Shown: one piece after another, positions 35,943 through 45,775 of the stretch
How the letters are laid out: every line of letters begins with the position of its first letter
Position numbering within the stretch: the stretch's first letter is position 1
Assembly: GCA_021208685.1 (NCBI GenBank)
Contig: JAJOJJ010000009.1
Location: 1 to 64,000, forward strand
From: Saccharospirillaceae bacterium
GTDB lineage: Bacteria > Pseudomonadota > Gammaproteobacteria > Pseudomonadales > Oceanobacteraceae
Reading direction: 5' to 3'
Length of the DNA stretch: 64,000 nucleotides
The notes under the pieces: model-generated
Database searches by the model: none
The model's input: only the letters and a program-made list of their open reading frames with translations
What the model was told of the DNA's origin: nothing
Position numbers and translations under genes: made by a program

Positions 35943-38900
35943 TCAGGCCAGATTATCCATCAGACCGCGGGCATCCGCTTTCTGTTGATCCGACCCTTCC
36001 TGAACCACTTCCTGCAGCAGCTCACGGGCACCATCAAAGTCTTCCATATCGATGTAAGCGCGAGCCAGATCCAGCTTGGTTGCACATTCATCAGTGCCGG
36101 CGAGGAAGTCAAACTCGTCATCCGCGGCAGCAAGCTCATCAAGGTCAATATCTCCGCCAGTACTGATATCCAGATCATCCGGAATATCTGGCTCAATACG
36201 CCCATCAAACTGATCACTGACCAGCGGGACATCGTCAGCATCGACGCTGTCAAGATCGGATACCGCAGCGGAAGCTTCAAACTCAGAATCAAGATCAGCC
36301 AGATCAGCAGAAAAATCCATTACCTCTTCAGATTCTTCAGTTGCAGCGGCAAGCGCTGTCAGATCGTCATCCAATTCACCACTGTCGAAGGAGAAATCCT
36401 CTTCCGCCTGATCAGCAGTTGAAGAGGTCATAACGTCCAGTTCCTGTTCAAGTGCTTTGAGATCCGCATCGTCTTCAGCATCAGCGAAGCCGGTATTTTC
36501 TTCCATATCGAAAGACAGATCAGACAAATCGCCAGAACCTTCAGCCTCTCCGTCCAGCAGGTTTTCCAGATCACTGAGGTCTGAATCGGCAGAAGCGGCC
36601 TGCTCTTCCGTCGTGAAATCCAGGGCAAAATCGTCATCCGCCGCCACATCCGGTAAGGCTTCAGGTTCCGCCGCATCATCACTGCCAGACAATGATCCAA
36701 GATCAAAGTCCAGAGCATTATCATCTTCAGCGCGACTGACAGCAGCATCCTGAACAGCTACGGCAGCAACCTCAGGCTCAGCGCTGAAACCATCCAGATC
36801 GAAATCAAGCGCATCATTATCTGCTGCTGATTCGGAACCGATATCAAACTCGTCATCGCCCCCGGACGCACGGTTAAAGTCTTTAGATAACTCCGCGGCA
36901 GAGCCGTCGAGATCAAAGTCTAAGCCGTCATCCAGATCCAGCGTGGGTACTTCTTCCAGACCGGCGTCATCGGCATTGAAATCAAGGGCGGCGCTGTCGT
37001 CATCCGACACCCCCTCAGAAAGATCTAATGCTTCACCGAAATCGAGTGCATCGGCAAAATCATCCCCCATGGAATCATCCAGCGCCGGAATATCATCCAG
37101 AGACAATGCAGAATCCGTCAAGGCAAGCGCACTGACCGCGGCAGCAGGAGCCATTGGCGAAGACAAGCGGTTGCGCATTTGCTCTGCCTGCTGGGAAGCA
37201 GAACGGTCTCCCAGTTGATTCAGTCCAGCCTCTGCAACCGCAAAGGCTTCGGCCTCATCCATTTCGACATAAACTTCCAGCAATTTCAGGCGCAGATCAG
37301 AACGGCTTGGCTCCTTCTCAATCGCATCGGAAAGCAGGTCAACCGCCTGTTCAAATTTGCCATAAGCGATGTAAATATCAGATTCACTGATCACATCTTC
37401 AGTCTGAGCTACGGTTTCAAACTTTTCGTCGCGCTGGTCAACCTGATCGAGATCAAGGTCGATATCAACATCGGCATAATCAGCATCAGAATCCACAGCA
37501 GCGGAAGACAACTCATCCTCAAAATCAAAGTCATCGAGATTCGCCGGATCACTGTCAGCACCAACAAAAGCCAATTCCTCATCACCGACCTCATCGTCCT
37601 GTTTTGCGGCCTTACGCTGTTTAAGGCTACGGGCAACCAGAAGGCCAAGCAAAACCAGTACACCAAAACCGGCTAAGGGATATTGAGGATTACTGATCAT
37701 TTCATCCAGTAATGTTGGCTGCGGGCGCTGTTGCTCTTCCTGCTGCGCCAGCATGGCCGCAATGCGTTCACGGCGTGCTTTCTCTTCCGCTGCCTTCGCT
37801 GTGGCGTCAGCTTCAGGCGCGGCCGTTTCAGTCACTGCGCTATCCGCCACGGTGTTTTCCGCAGGCTGAGAATAATTAAAGTCAACAGCGTCACCGGCAG
37901 GTATGACCTCAGGTTCTGTAACGGCAACCGCTTCCGCCACTTCAGTAACGGTTTCAGTCACCGCAGCCGGCGTTTGTTCAGCAACAGGCTCTGCCGCCTG
38001 CTCCGCACTGCCAACCTGCATGGTGGCCAGCTGATCGTCTTTCAGCGAGATCAGCCGCTGAAGCGTATTAATCTGTTCTTCTAAAGCCTCCAGACGCTCA
38101 CGCAGTTCCTGATTCTCACGGCGGCTTTTATCAACATTTTCCAGTGCAATTGCGAGGTCATTTTCCAGCGCCTGCTGTCGGCCGCTGCCCGCTCCCTGAC
38201 TGGCATCGCCACTGACACCTGCTGTTTCAGCCGTATCATTGGCGGCAGACAGAAGACGTACTTCGCCGCCATCTTTAGCTGCGACAGCCGTGTTGGAATT
38301 TGCTGCCCGGCCGGTTGCATCGATCTGGGCAGCACCCGTATTCAGTGCACGATTCTGACGTTCCACTTCAGCAACAGCCTGACCGAAAGACACCCGCTTG
38401 ATGGATTCAGCGTCCGGAATGCGCAACACCTGATGTGTTTTAAGACGATTAATATTACCGGCGATGAATGCATTCGGATTTTCATTCTGAATAGCAACCA
38501 TCATCTGCTGAGCCGTCACGCCACTGGCTGGACGGGTCTGCAGTGCGATCTCCCACAACGTATCATTAGGCTGCACTTTGTAAGTGCCCGGAGCTGACGG
38601 TTCACTGTCCCAACGATTTACAGCCACAGGCGTTACAGGCGCAGAAATATTGGCTGTTTCAGTCACCGCAATGACCGTTTCCTGTCTTGCCGGAGCCGTT
38701 ACCAGAGGCTGAACAGATTCTTCCTGGAACGTTGGCGGATCCAGCAGCAGCGTATATTCACGCAGCACGCGTCCGGACGGCCAGTTCAGTTCAACCAGAA
38801 AATTAAGGAAAGGTTCGTTGACCGGCTCGCGTGAGGTAAGCACCACACGATCGCCTTCAACTTTGAAGGTAATTTTGGTCAGGAAATATAAACGGTCAAC

Positions 38901-39110
38901 GCCTGCGCGTTCAAAGTCACTGGCCGATGCCAGAGCCGGCTTAATTTCCCATTGCGATAAACCATCGGTTTCAACCAGCTCTATTTCTGCCTGGAGAGGC
39001 TGATTCAGTGCCGACTTGAGAGTCAGTTCCCCCAGACCCAACGCCAGTAGCTGAGATGAGGCAGTCAATCCCCCGATCAGCATTAAGGTGTTCGCAAGTA
39101 GGCGCTTCAT
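35943..39110 (-). CDS. fimV: FimV/HubP-type polar hub protein
   Basis: A 1055-residue protein with a signal peptide (about 1-23), a conserved FimV N-terminal domain (about 24-165), a LysM peptidoglycan-binding domain (about 175-235, with Y-K-V-Q-P-N-D-T-L-W-E-I-A), a coiled coil (about 318-360), one membrane helix (about 483-503) and a very acidic cytoplasmic region. The C-terminus has the FimV_C TPR-like domain (A-T-K-L-D-L-A-R-A-Y-I-D-M-E-D). FimV in Pseudomonas and HubP in Vibrio localise polar proteins and help type IV pilus and twitching function. The acidic part carries degenerate repeats around L-D-F-D-L. The GGAAGC ribosome-binding site supports the start. Confidence 0.92.
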   Translation of the reverse strand: MKRLLANTLMLIGGLTASSQLLALGLGELTLKSALNQPLQAEIELVETDGLSQWEIKPALASASDFERAGVDRLYFLTKITFKVEGDRVVLTSREPVNEPFLNFLVELNWPSGRVLREYTLLLDPPTFQEESVQPLVTAPARQETVIAVTETANISAPVTPVAVNRWDSEPSAPGTYKVQPNDTLWEIALQTRPASGVTAQQMMVAIQNENPNAFIAGNINRLKTHQVLRIPDAESIKRVSFGQAVAEVERQNRALNTGAAQIDATGRAANSNTAVAAKDGGEVRLLSAANDTAETAGVSGDASQGAGSGRQQALENDLAIALENVDKSRRENQELRERLEALEEQINTLQRLISLKDDQLATMQVGSAEQAAEPVAEQTPAAVTETVTEVAEAVAVTEPEVIPAGDAVDFNYSQPAENTVADSAVTETAAPEADATAKAAEEKARRERIAAMLAQQEEQQRPQPTLLDEMISNPQYPLAGFGVLVLLGLLVARSLKQRKAAKQDDEVGDEELAFVGADSDPANLDDFDFEDELSSAAVDSDADYADVDIDLDLDQVDQRDEKFETVAQTEDVISESDIYIAYGKFEQAVDLLSDAIEKEPSRSDLRLKLLEVYVEMDEAEAFAVAEAGLNQLGDRSASQQAEQMRNRLSSPMAPAAAVSALALTDSALSLDDIPALDDSMGDDFADALDFGEALDLSEGVSDDDSAALDFNADDAGLEEVPTLDLDDGLDFDLDGSAAELSKDFNRASGGDDEFDIGSESAADNDALDFDLDGFSAEPEVAAVAVQDAAVSRAEDDNALDFDLGSLSGSDDAAEPEALPDVAADDDFALDFTTEEQAASADSDLSDLENLLDGEAEGSGDLSDLSFDMEENTGFADAEDDADLKALEQELDVMTSSTADQAEEDFSFDSGELDDDLTALAAATEESEEVMDFSADLADLDSEFEASAAVSDLDSVDADDVPLVSDQFDGRIEPDIPDDLDISTGGDIDLDELAAADDEFDFLAGTDECATKLDLARAYIDMEDFDGARELLQEVVQEGSDQQKADARGLMDNLA

Positions 39111-39328
39111 TGGTGCTTCCTTGTTGTCATACGGCGATTATTCGCCCCGTATAGTATCGAAAAACAATTTCGTCGAGATATTCCTGACCCAGCTTACTTA
39201 TAGATTCCATTCATAAGCGCCGTAAGTATCAAATATAAAACGGGATTACGCAATCTTTTGGCCCCTGTCACCAAAACAATTACGATATGAAAGAAAGAGT
39301 TAGGTCACACTTTAGAGAAAATAAATGA

Positions 39329-39354
39329 AAAAACGGAGCCACGGCCCCGTTTTT
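39329..39354 (-). terminator. Terminator after asd
   Basis: A stem AAAAACGG(A)GCC pairing with GGC(C)CCGTTTTT, with one mismatch, ends in T-runs on both strands. It lies 11 bases after the asd stop on the minus strand and separates the leu-asd operon from fimV. The rest of 39111-39328 contains no gene and should hold the fimV promoter. Confidence 0.75.
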
Positions 39355-39365
39355 ATTCGGTCAAA

Positions 39366-40490
39366 TCAGGCGTTTTTCAACAAAATGCGCAACATTCTGC
39401 GCAGTGGCTCAGCCGCGCCCCACAACAGCTGATCACCGACGGTAAAGGCTGAAATATATTCCGGCCCCATATTCAGCTTACGGATACGGCCTACCGGAAT
39501 GCTCAGAGTACCGGTTACCCTGGCCGGAGTCAGTTCGCGCATACTGGCTTCACGCTCGTTCGGAATAACCTTCACCCACTCATTATGAGCGGCCAGAATC
39601 TGTTCGATTTCTGCCACGGGTAAATCCTGTTTCAGCTTGATGGTCAGCGCCTGACTGTGACAACGCATGGCCCCCACCCGCACGCACAATCCGTCGATCG
39701 GGATCTGCTTGTCACTGCGACCCATAATTTTGTTGGCTTCAACCTGAGCTTTCCATTCTTCACGACTCTGGCCGGAAGCCAGTTGCGAATCAATGTAAGG
39801 AATCAGACTGCCCGCCAGCGGGGCACCGAACTGTGCTTTCGGATACTCATCACTGCGGATGAATTCAGCAACCTGCTGGTCGATTTCCAGAATGGCTGAC
39901 GCCGGATTATCCAGTTTATCTTTCACATCCGCGTGAATCGCACCCATCTGACTGATCAGTTCACGCATGTTCTGCGCACCGGCACCGGATGCGGCCTGAT
40001 AGGTCTGTGGTGCAACCCATTCCACCAGATCTTTTTCAAACAGGCCACCCAGCGCCAGCAGCATCAGACTGACGGTACAGTTGCCGCCGACATAGGTTTT
40101 GATGCCGGTTTTGATACCATTTTCAATCACGTTCAGGTTGACCGGATCGAGAATGATGATGGCGTCATCCGCCATGCGCAGTGAAGACGCCGCATCAATC
40201 CAGTAGCCATCCCAACCGGCGGCGCGCAGTTTCGGAAATACCTCTTTGGTGTAATCACCACCCTGACAGGTAATGATCACATCCAGTGTTTTTAAGGCAT
40301 CAATATCAAATGCATCTTCGAGCAGACCGCAGTCTTTTCCGCCAAATTGCGGCGCAGCCTGTCCTTTCTGGGAGGTGGTAAAAAATACCGGCTGAATCAG
40401 ACCGAAGTCTCCTTCTTCCTGCATACGTTGCATCAGCACGGAACCCACCATGCCGCGCCAGCCCACCAAACCTACTTTTTGCACAGCCAT
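39366..40490 (-). CDS. asd: Aspartate-semialdehyde dehydrogenase
   Basis: A 374-residue enzyme that reduces aspartyl phosphate to aspartate semialdehyde, feeding lysine, diaminopimelate, threonine and methionine. The NADP-binding start is [14 protein letters not shown]. The catalytic cysteine is Cys138 in V-G-G-N-C-T-V-S, and the active-site histidine lies in the R-C-H-S-Q-A segment. Length and motifs match the gammaproteobacterial class. The start is two bases after the leuB stop, so it ends the leuCDB-asd operon. Confidence 0.95.
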   Translation of the reverse strand: MAVQKVGLVGWRGMVGSVLMQRMQEEGDFGLIQPVFFTTSQKGQAAPQFGGKDCGLLEDAFDIDALKTLDVIITCQGGDYTKEVFPKLRAAGWDGYWIDAASSLRMADDAIIILDPVNLNVIENGIKTGIKTYVGGNCTVSLMLLALGGLFEKDLVEWVAPQTYQAASGAGAQNMRELISQMGAIHADVKDKLDNPASAILEIDQQVAEFIRSDEYPKAQFGAPLAGSLIPYIDSQLASGQSREEWKAQVEANKIMGRSDKQIPIDGLCVRVGAMRCHSQALTIKLKQDLPVAEIEQILAAHNEWVKVIPNEREASMRELTPARVTGTLSIPVGRIRKLNMGPEYISAFTVGDQLLWGAAEPLRRMLRILLKNA

Positions 40491-40492
40491 GT

Positions 40493-41578
40493 TTAAACCT
40501 CTTGCAGGGCAGCTACGACTGCCTCACCCATTTCTTTGGTACTTACTTTGGTCATACCCGCGGAGAAAATGTCACCGGTACGCAGACCTTTATCGAGCAC
40601 TTTACTCACTGCCAGTTCGATCGCATCAGCCGCATTGGCCTGATCCAGAGAATAACGCAGCATCATTGCCACGGACAGAATCGTTGCCAGCGGATTCGCA
40701 ATCCCCTGACCGGCGATATCCGGAGCTGACCCATGACAAGGTTCATACATACCCTTGTTGTTCTTATCCAGAGATGCCGATGGCAGCATGCCAATCGAAC
40801 CGGTCAGCATGGCCGCAGCGTCAGAAAGAATATCGCCGAACATATTGCCGGTGACGATCACATCAAACTGCTTTGGTGCACGAACCAGTTGCATGGCCGC
40901 ATTATCGACGTACATATGCGACAGCTCGACATCCGGATAATCTTTGGCCACTTCATTCATCACTTCCCGCCAGAGTACCGTCACTTCCAATACGTTGGCC
41001 TTGTCCACAGAGCACAATTTTTTACCGCGCTTCTGGGCGGATTCAAATGCGACCTTGGCAATGCGGCGAATTTCAGATTCGTTATAAACGTAGGTGTTGT
41101 AGCCTTCACGCTCACCGTTTTCCAGAATGCGGATGCCACGCGGCTTACCGAAATAAATACCACCGGTCAGTTCGCGTACGATGAGGATATCCAGGCCAGA
41201 CACCACCTCAGGTTTCAGGCTCGACGCATCCGCCAGCTGCGGATACAGAATCGCCGGGCGCAGGTTACCGAACAATTCCAGACCGGAACGCAGGCCCAGC
41301 AGACCTTTTTCCGGGCGCAATTCGCGGTTTTCAAGGGTATCCCACTTAGGACCACCCACCGCACCCAACAGAATGGCATCTGCGGCACGGGCTTTTTCCA
41401 TGGTTTCTTCCGGCAACGGCGTGCCGAACTCATCATAGGCTGCACCGCCCACCAGCGCGTGCTCCATATTCAGGCCGAGATTAAAGCGCTGATTAACAAC
41501 ATCCAGCACCTTAACCGCTTCAGCCACAATTTCAGGACCAATGCCGTCGCCCGGCAGAATCAGAATATTTTTAGACAT
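40493..41578 (-). CDS. leuB: 3-isopropylmalate dehydrogenase
   Basis: A 361-residue NAD-dependent decarboxylating dehydrogenase of leucine synthesis. The N-terminal [11 protein letters not shown] motif and the substrate/metal site around [13 protein letters not shown] are intact, as are the substrate arginines in R-L-type segments (R-E-L-T-G-G-I-Y-F). It converts 3-isopropylmalate to 2-oxoisocaproate. The gene lies 63 bases downstream of leuD and two bases before asd. Confidence 0.95.
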   Translation of the reverse strand: MSKNILILPGDGIGPEIVAEAVKVLDVVNQRFNLGLNMEHALVGGAAYDEFGTPLPEETMEKARAADAILLGAVGGPKWDTLENRELRPEKGLLGLRSGLELFGNLRPAILYPQLADASSLKPEVVSGLDILIVRELTGGIYFGKPRGIRILENGEREGYNTYVYNESEIRRIAKVAFESAQKRGKKLCSVDKANVLEVTVLWREVMNEVAKDYPDVELSHMYVDNAAMQLVRAPKQFDVIVTGNMFGDILSDAAAMLTGSIGMLPSASLDKNNKGMYEPCHGSAPDIAGQGIANPLATILSVAMMLRYSLDQANAADAIELAVSKVLDKGLRTGDIFSAGMTKVSTKEMGEAVVAALQEV

Positions 41579-41641
41579 GTCATTTTCCAGAATCAGAAGC
41601 CAGGCACTGACGCGCCCGGCAGATAATCAAATATTTCAGCG

Positions 41642-42286
41642 TCAGGCACCAAACAGCCAGGGAGCCTGCTGACGACGGTTCTGCTCATAGGCACGGATAT
41701 CATCGGCATCCTGCAATGTCAGACCGATGTCATCCAGACCGTTGAGCAAACAGTGCTTGCGGAACGCATCCACCTCGAACGGAATTTCCTCACCATCCGG
41801 AGTGATGACTTTTTGCTGCTCAAGATTGATGGTCAGTTCGTAACCTTCCGTCGCCGCGACGGCTTTGAATAAGCGATCAACGGTTGCATCATCCAGCACG
41901 ATCGGCAGCAAGCCGTTTTTAAAGCTGTTATTGAAGAAAATATCGGCGTAGCTCGGAGCAATGATGGCACGGAAGCCAAAGTCTTCCAGCGCCCAGGGCG
42001 CATGCTCACGGCTCGAACCACAACCAAAGTTTTCCCGTGCCAACAGCACCGAGGCACCCTGATAACGCGGCAGGTTAAGAACGAACTCTGGATTCAGCGG
42101 GCGGCCGGAGTTATCCGCATCCGGCTGACCTTCATCCAGATAGCGCAGCTCATCAAACAGATTCGGACCGAAACCGCTGCGCTTGATCGATTTCAGAAAC
42201 TGCTTGGGGATGATCATATCGGTATCGATATTGGCGCGATCCATCGGGGCAGCAATACCCTTGTGTACGGTAAATGGTTTCATCAT
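41642..42286 (-). CDS. leuD: 3-isopropylmalate dehydratase small subunit
   Basis: A 214-residue swivel-domain subunit of isopropylmalate isomerase, pairing with LeuC. The motifs D-R-A-N-I-D-T-D-x-I-I-P-K-Q-F-L and [14 protein letters not shown] are present. The enzyme interconverts 2- and 3-isopropylmalate through a bound isopropylmaleate. It is eight bases downstream of leuC. Confidence 0.95.
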   Translation of the reverse strand: MMKPFTVHKGIAAPMDRANIDTDMIIPKQFLKSIKRSGFGPNLFDELRYLDEGQPDADNSGRPLNPEFVLNLPRYQGASVLLARENFGCGSSREHAPWALEDFGFRAIIAPSYADIFFNNSFKNGLLPIVLDDATVDRLFKAVAATEGYELTINLEQQKVITPDGEEIPFEVDAFRKHCLLNGLDDIGLTLQDADDIRAYEQNRRQQAPWLFGA

Positions 42287-42294
42287 GGCTCCCC

Positions 42295-43713
42295 TTAAAA
42301 CTCACGCACATCAACAAAGTGGCCGGCGATGGCCGCCGCCGCCGCCATGGCCGGACTCACCAGGTGAGTACGGCCGCCATAGCCCTGACGCCCTTCAAAG
42401 TTACGGTTCGAGGTAGACGCACAATGCTCACCGTTGCCCAGTTTGTCGGCATTCATCGCCAGACACATGGAGCAACCCGGCTCACGCCACTCAAAACCGG
42501 CTTCGATGAAGATTTTGTCGAGGCCTTCCGCTTCGGCCTGTGCTTTCACCAGACCAGAACCCGGAACAACCAGAGCCTGCTTCACACTGCCCGCGACTTT
42601 ACGGCCTCTGGCGACATCGGCTGCGGCACGCAAGTCTTCGATACGGGAGTTGGTGCAGGAACCGATAAACACCCGGTCAAGTTGAATATCAGTAATTTTC
42701 TGACCCGGTGTCAGGCCCATGTACTGGTAAGCCCGTTCGAAACCGGAGCGCTGTACCTCATCGACAGCATCATCCGGGGTCGGCACCGTACCGTCGATGG
42801 TCGTTACCATCTCCGGTGATGTCCCCCAGGTAACCTGGGGCTTAATGTCTTCTGCGCGGATTTCAACCACTTTGTCGAATACCGCATCGTCATCGGATAC
42901 CAGATCTTTCCAGGCCGCCAGCGCCATTTCCCAGTGTTCGCCTTTCGGCGCATAAGGACGGCCTTTTACGTATTCCGCAGTGATGTCATCGAAGCCGACC
43001 ATGCCTACACGGGCACCGGCTTCAATGGCCATATTGCACATGGTCATACGGGCTTCCATGCTCAGTGAGCGGATCGCAGAACCACCGAATTCCATCGCCG
43101 TGCCATTACCGCCAGCCGTACCGATGACACCAATGATGTGCAGCACAACGTCTTTACCGGTAATACCGGCGCCCAGCTCACCTTCCACTTTAATCAGCAG
43201 ATTTTTCATTTTGCGCTGAATCAGACACTGGGTCGCGAGTACGTGCTCCACTTCAGAGGTGCCAATGCCATGCGCCAGTGCGGCGAACGCACCGTGAGTC
43301 GCCGTATGGGAATCACCACAAACGACGGTCATGCCCGGCAGCGTTGCACCCTGCTCCGGGCCAACCACATGCACGATCCCCTGACGTTTATCCTGCATTT
43401 TGAATTCGGTGATGCCGAACTCATCGCAGTTTTCGTCCAGTGTTTTCACCTGAATACGGGACACCGGGTCCTGAATACCGGCAATACCGGATTCACGCTC
43501 AGCCGAGGTAGTCGGCACATTGTGATCCGGAGTCGCCAGGTTAGCATCCAGACGCCATGGCTTACGCCCGGCAATACGCAAGCCTTCGAAAGCCTGTGGC
43601 GAGGTTACTTCGTGCAGCAACTGACGGTCGATATAGATTAATGCCGTGCCGTCATCACGTTCTTTAACAACGTGCTGCTCCCACAATTTGTCATACAGGG
43701 TTTTCCCAGCCAT
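42295..43713 (-). CDS. leuC: 3-isopropylmalate dehydratase large subunit
   Basis: A 472-residue aconitase-family subunit that holds a [4Fe-4S] cluster. Cluster cysteines are visible in F-I-G-S-C-T-N-S-R and in [11 protein letters not shown] near the C-terminus. I chose ATG 43713 (M-A-G-K-T-L-Y), which has GAGAGGA just upstream; a longer reading begins at 43731. It is first in the leuCDB-asd operon, divergent from a LysR gene, with a plausible sigma-70 promoter at 43756-43783. Confidence 0.94.
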   Translation of the reverse strand: MAGKTLYDKLWEQHVVKERDDGTALIYIDRQLLHEVTSPQAFEGLRIAGRKPWRLDANLATPDHNVPTTSAERESGIAGIQDPVSRIQVKTLDENCDEFGITEFKMQDKRQGIVHVVGPEQGATLPGMTVVCGDSHTATHGAFAALAHGIGTSEVEHVLATQCLIQRKMKNLLIKVEGELGAGITGKDVVLHIIGVIGTAGGNGTAMEFGGSAIRSLSMEARMTMCNMAIEAGARVGMVGFDDITAEYVKGRPYAPKGEHWEMALAAWKDLVSDDDAVFDKVVEIRAEDIKPQVTWGTSPEMVTTIDGTVPTPDDAVDEVQRSGFERAYQYMGLTPGQKITDIQLDRVFIGSCTNSRIEDLRAAADVARGRKVAGSVKQALVVPGSGLVKAQAEAEGLDKIFIEAGFEWREPGCSMCLAMNADKLGNGEHCASTSNRNFEGRQGYGGRTHLVSPAMAAAAAIAGHFVDVREF

Positions 43714-43755
43714 CGGGATGTCCTCTCTCATCAGGGATGTTTTTGGTATTGCCTA

Positions 43756-43783
43756 AGGATACGCCTTCTGCTAAACAACTCAA
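43756..43783 (-). promoter_or_regulatory. Candidate sigma-70 promoter of leuC
   Basis: On the minus strand TTGAGT (43783-43778), a 16-base spacer and TATCCT (43761-43756) precede leuC by about 40 bases. The predicted start of transcription would be near 43749. Confidence 0.4.
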
Positions 43784-43804
43784 ATTCATATTATTTCTAG
43801 TTTG

Positions 43805-43821
43805 AATTCCCAAATGGAATT
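43805..43821. promoter_or_regulatory. T-N11-A palindrome, candidate LysR recognition site for leuC
   Basis: AATTCC-CAAAT-GGAATT is a six-base perfect inverted repeat with a five-base spacer and contains T-N11-A. Its centre is about 64 bases upstream of the predicted leuC start of transcription, the standard position of a LysR-type recognition site, and it precedes the divergent LysR gene. Confidence 0.45.
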
Positions 43822-43849
43822 TACAGGCATAACAGCGCAGGCTAACTCT

Positions 43850-44746
43850 ATGGATACTCAGGCACTGAAAGCATTTCTCGCCGTTGCAGAACAGCGTTCA
43901 TTTTCACTCGCGGCGGAACAACTCCACCTGACTCAGTCAGCCGTGAGCAAACGCATTCAGCTGCTGGAGCAACAACTGGGCAACGCCTTGTTCGACCGCC
44001 ACAACCGCACCATCAGCCTGACGGAGGCGGGACATGCCCTGCAGCCTAAAGCGCGGCAAATTCTGGATCTGGTGGCCGACACAGAGCAGCGGCTGATGAA
44101 TCTCGGGGGCGAAGTGAGTGGTGTATTATCGCTGGCCACCAGCCACCACATCGGCCTGCACCGGCTGCCGCCAGTGTTACGGGAATTTGTCAGCCGTTAT
44201 CCGGCGGCACAGCTGAATCTGAGCTTTATGGGCTCAGAACGCGCGTATCAGGCCGTCAGCCTGCGACAGGTCGAATTGGCCCTGACCACTCTTGAACCTG
44301 ACAGCAGACAGACAACGGATGACACCGAGGTTTTATCGTTGTGGCAGGATGAGATGGTTTGCGTTTGCGCACCGGATCACCCTCTGGCCGCCATCCCGCA
44401 ACTGAGCCTGCAGGATCTGGCTCAGGCACCGGCTATTCTGCCGGAACCGGACACCATCACATTCCAGCTGCTGGAGCGGGTATTCCGTCAGGCCGGGCTT
44501 AATCTGCATGCGCCCATGCCCACCAATTATCTTGAAACGATCAAAATGATGGTATCGGTCGGCATGGGCTGGAGCCTGCTGCCGCACAGCATGCTCGACG
44601 AACAGTTAGTACGCCTGCCCTGGCCATCCACTCCGATCCGGCGTCAGCTTGGCTTAATTCATCTGCGCCACCGCACCTTAAGCAATGCAGCCCGGGCACT
44701 GATCGACATATTGTCGGCCCCGGGACAAAGCCAACCGGCCCATTAA
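43850..44746 (+). CDS. LysR-family transcriptional regulator, probably of leuC
   Basis: A 298-residue regulator from ATG 43850 (M-D-T-Q-A-L-K-A-F); a TTG reading from 43802 would run through the candidate operator. The N-terminal winged helix-turn-helix reads F-S-L-A-A-E-Q-L-H-L-T-Q-S-A-V-S-K-R-I-Q-L-L-E, and the rest is a periplasmic-binding-protein-like effector domain. It is divergent from leuC, as in many pseudomonads, so control of isopropylmalate isomerase by a pathway metabolite is likely but not shown. Confidence 0.85.
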   Translation: MDTQALKAFLAVAEQRSFSLAAEQLHLTQSAVSKRIQLLEQQLGNALFDRHNRTISLTEAGHALQPKARQILDLVADTEQRLMNLGGEVSGVLSLATSHHIGLHRLPPVLREFVSRYPAAQLNLSFMGSERAYQAVSLRQVELALTTLEPDSRQTTDDTEVLSLWQDEMVCVCAPDHPLAAIPQLSLQDLAQAPAILPEPDTITFQLLERVFRQAGLNLHAPMPTNYLETIKMMVSVGMGWSLLPHSMLDEQLVRLPWPSTPIRRQLGLIHLRHRTLSNAARALIDILSAPGQSQPAH

Positions 44747-44841
44747 ATGCAAAACAATATGACCCAAAACAAGACCGTACGATGCGTGACGCGCTAGGGT
44801 TAAGCCATTCCGATGCCGGATATCTTTTTAAGGAGAAAGCC

Positions 44842-45765
44842 ATGCTGGATATCAATCATATTCTGGTCGTACTGGACAGCGAACATCCGGAGCAAATTGC
44901 GCTTGATCGCGCGCTGTGGCTGGCACGCTCCGTGGAAGCAGACCTGACGTTACTGACCAGTACTTACGAAGCTTACTGTGAGGCTAACTCCTCACTCGAT
45001 GCGGAAACCCGCGCCAAAGTCAAACAGGCGCTGATGGATAAATCGGAGCGCTGGCTCAACAGCTTCGTGCCAGAGGGTGAAAACCGCATCGCAATCCATA
45101 CCGAAGTGCACTGGCATAAGCATCTGCACGATGCTGTCATTGAATCGATGCGTCATAAAGATTTTGATCTGGTGATTAAAGGCACCAGACCGCACAGCCT
45201 TCTTGACCGCATATTCCCCCATACCGACTGGAACCTGCTGCGCCACTGCCCGGCTCCGGTGATGCTGGTAAAATCCGCCAGACCATGGACACACAACCGG
45301 GTACTGGCGTCGGTAGACGCTACCTCCGGCGACTCCGGCCATCAGATTATCAACGATAATATCCTGTCGTTTGCCGAGCATTTATCGGATCACTTTGAAA
45401 CAGACCTGCACCTGGCCAATTCCTATCCGCTGGTCGCGGTAGCCTTCGCCATGGTTCCTGAAGTGACCGCACCGGATGACATCCAGAAGTACATCACCGA
45501 ACAGCATGAAGAAGCCTGTGCAGCGCTGGCACGCAAATACAACATCCAGCCCGACCATGTGCATGTTGGCGAAGGTGATGCCGACATCGTTATTGCTGGA
45601 ATCGCCAAAGAGATTGATGCCGACGTGGTGGTCGTTGGAACGGTAGGCCGCGAAGGAATTGCCGGAGTGTTAATCGGCAATACCGCCGAAATGTTGGTTG
45701 ACAAGGTGGCTTGTGACGTAATTGTCATAAAACCATCGGATGGTGTTAAGCCCGACGCTGATTAG
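44842..45765 (+). CDS. uspE: Tandem universal stress protein (UspE-like)
   Basis: A 307-residue protein made of two Usp domains (about 1-145 and 150-305) from the ATG at 44842, which has AAGGAGA upstream. The second domain carries the ATP-binding pattern G-T-V-G-R-E-G-I-A-G-V-L-I-G-N-T-A-E; the first has a degenerate form, K-G-T-R-P-H-S-L-L. UspE-like proteins respond to stress or low oxygen and bind nucleotide. The phosphate acyltransferase gene starts ten bases downstream, suggesting co-expression. Confidence 0.86.
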   Translation: MLDINHILVVLDSEHPEQIALDRALWLARSVEADLTLLTSTYEAYCEANSSLDAETRAKVKQALMDKSERWLNSFVPEGENRIAIHTEVHWHKHLHDAVIESMRHKDFDLVIKGTRPHSLLDRIFPHTDWNLLRHCPAPVMLVKSARPWTHNRVLASVDATSGDSGHQIINDNILSFAEHLSDHFETDLHLANSYPLVAVAFAMVPEVTAPDDIQKYITEQHEEACAALARKYNIQPDHVHVGEGDADIVIAGIAKEIDADVVVVGTVGREGIAGVLIGNTAEMLVDKVACDVIVIKPSDGVKPDAD

Positions 45766-45775
45766 GAAGCACAAC

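Noticed and set aside
40733-41626. 297-codon plus-strand frame across leuB
   Set aside because: Antisense shadow of leuB; His/Arg/Gln-rich composition typical of reversed coding strands.
43802-43849. Longer LysR start at a TTG
   Set aside because: The extension precedes the conserved N-terminal start of LysR proteins and overlaps the candidate operator.
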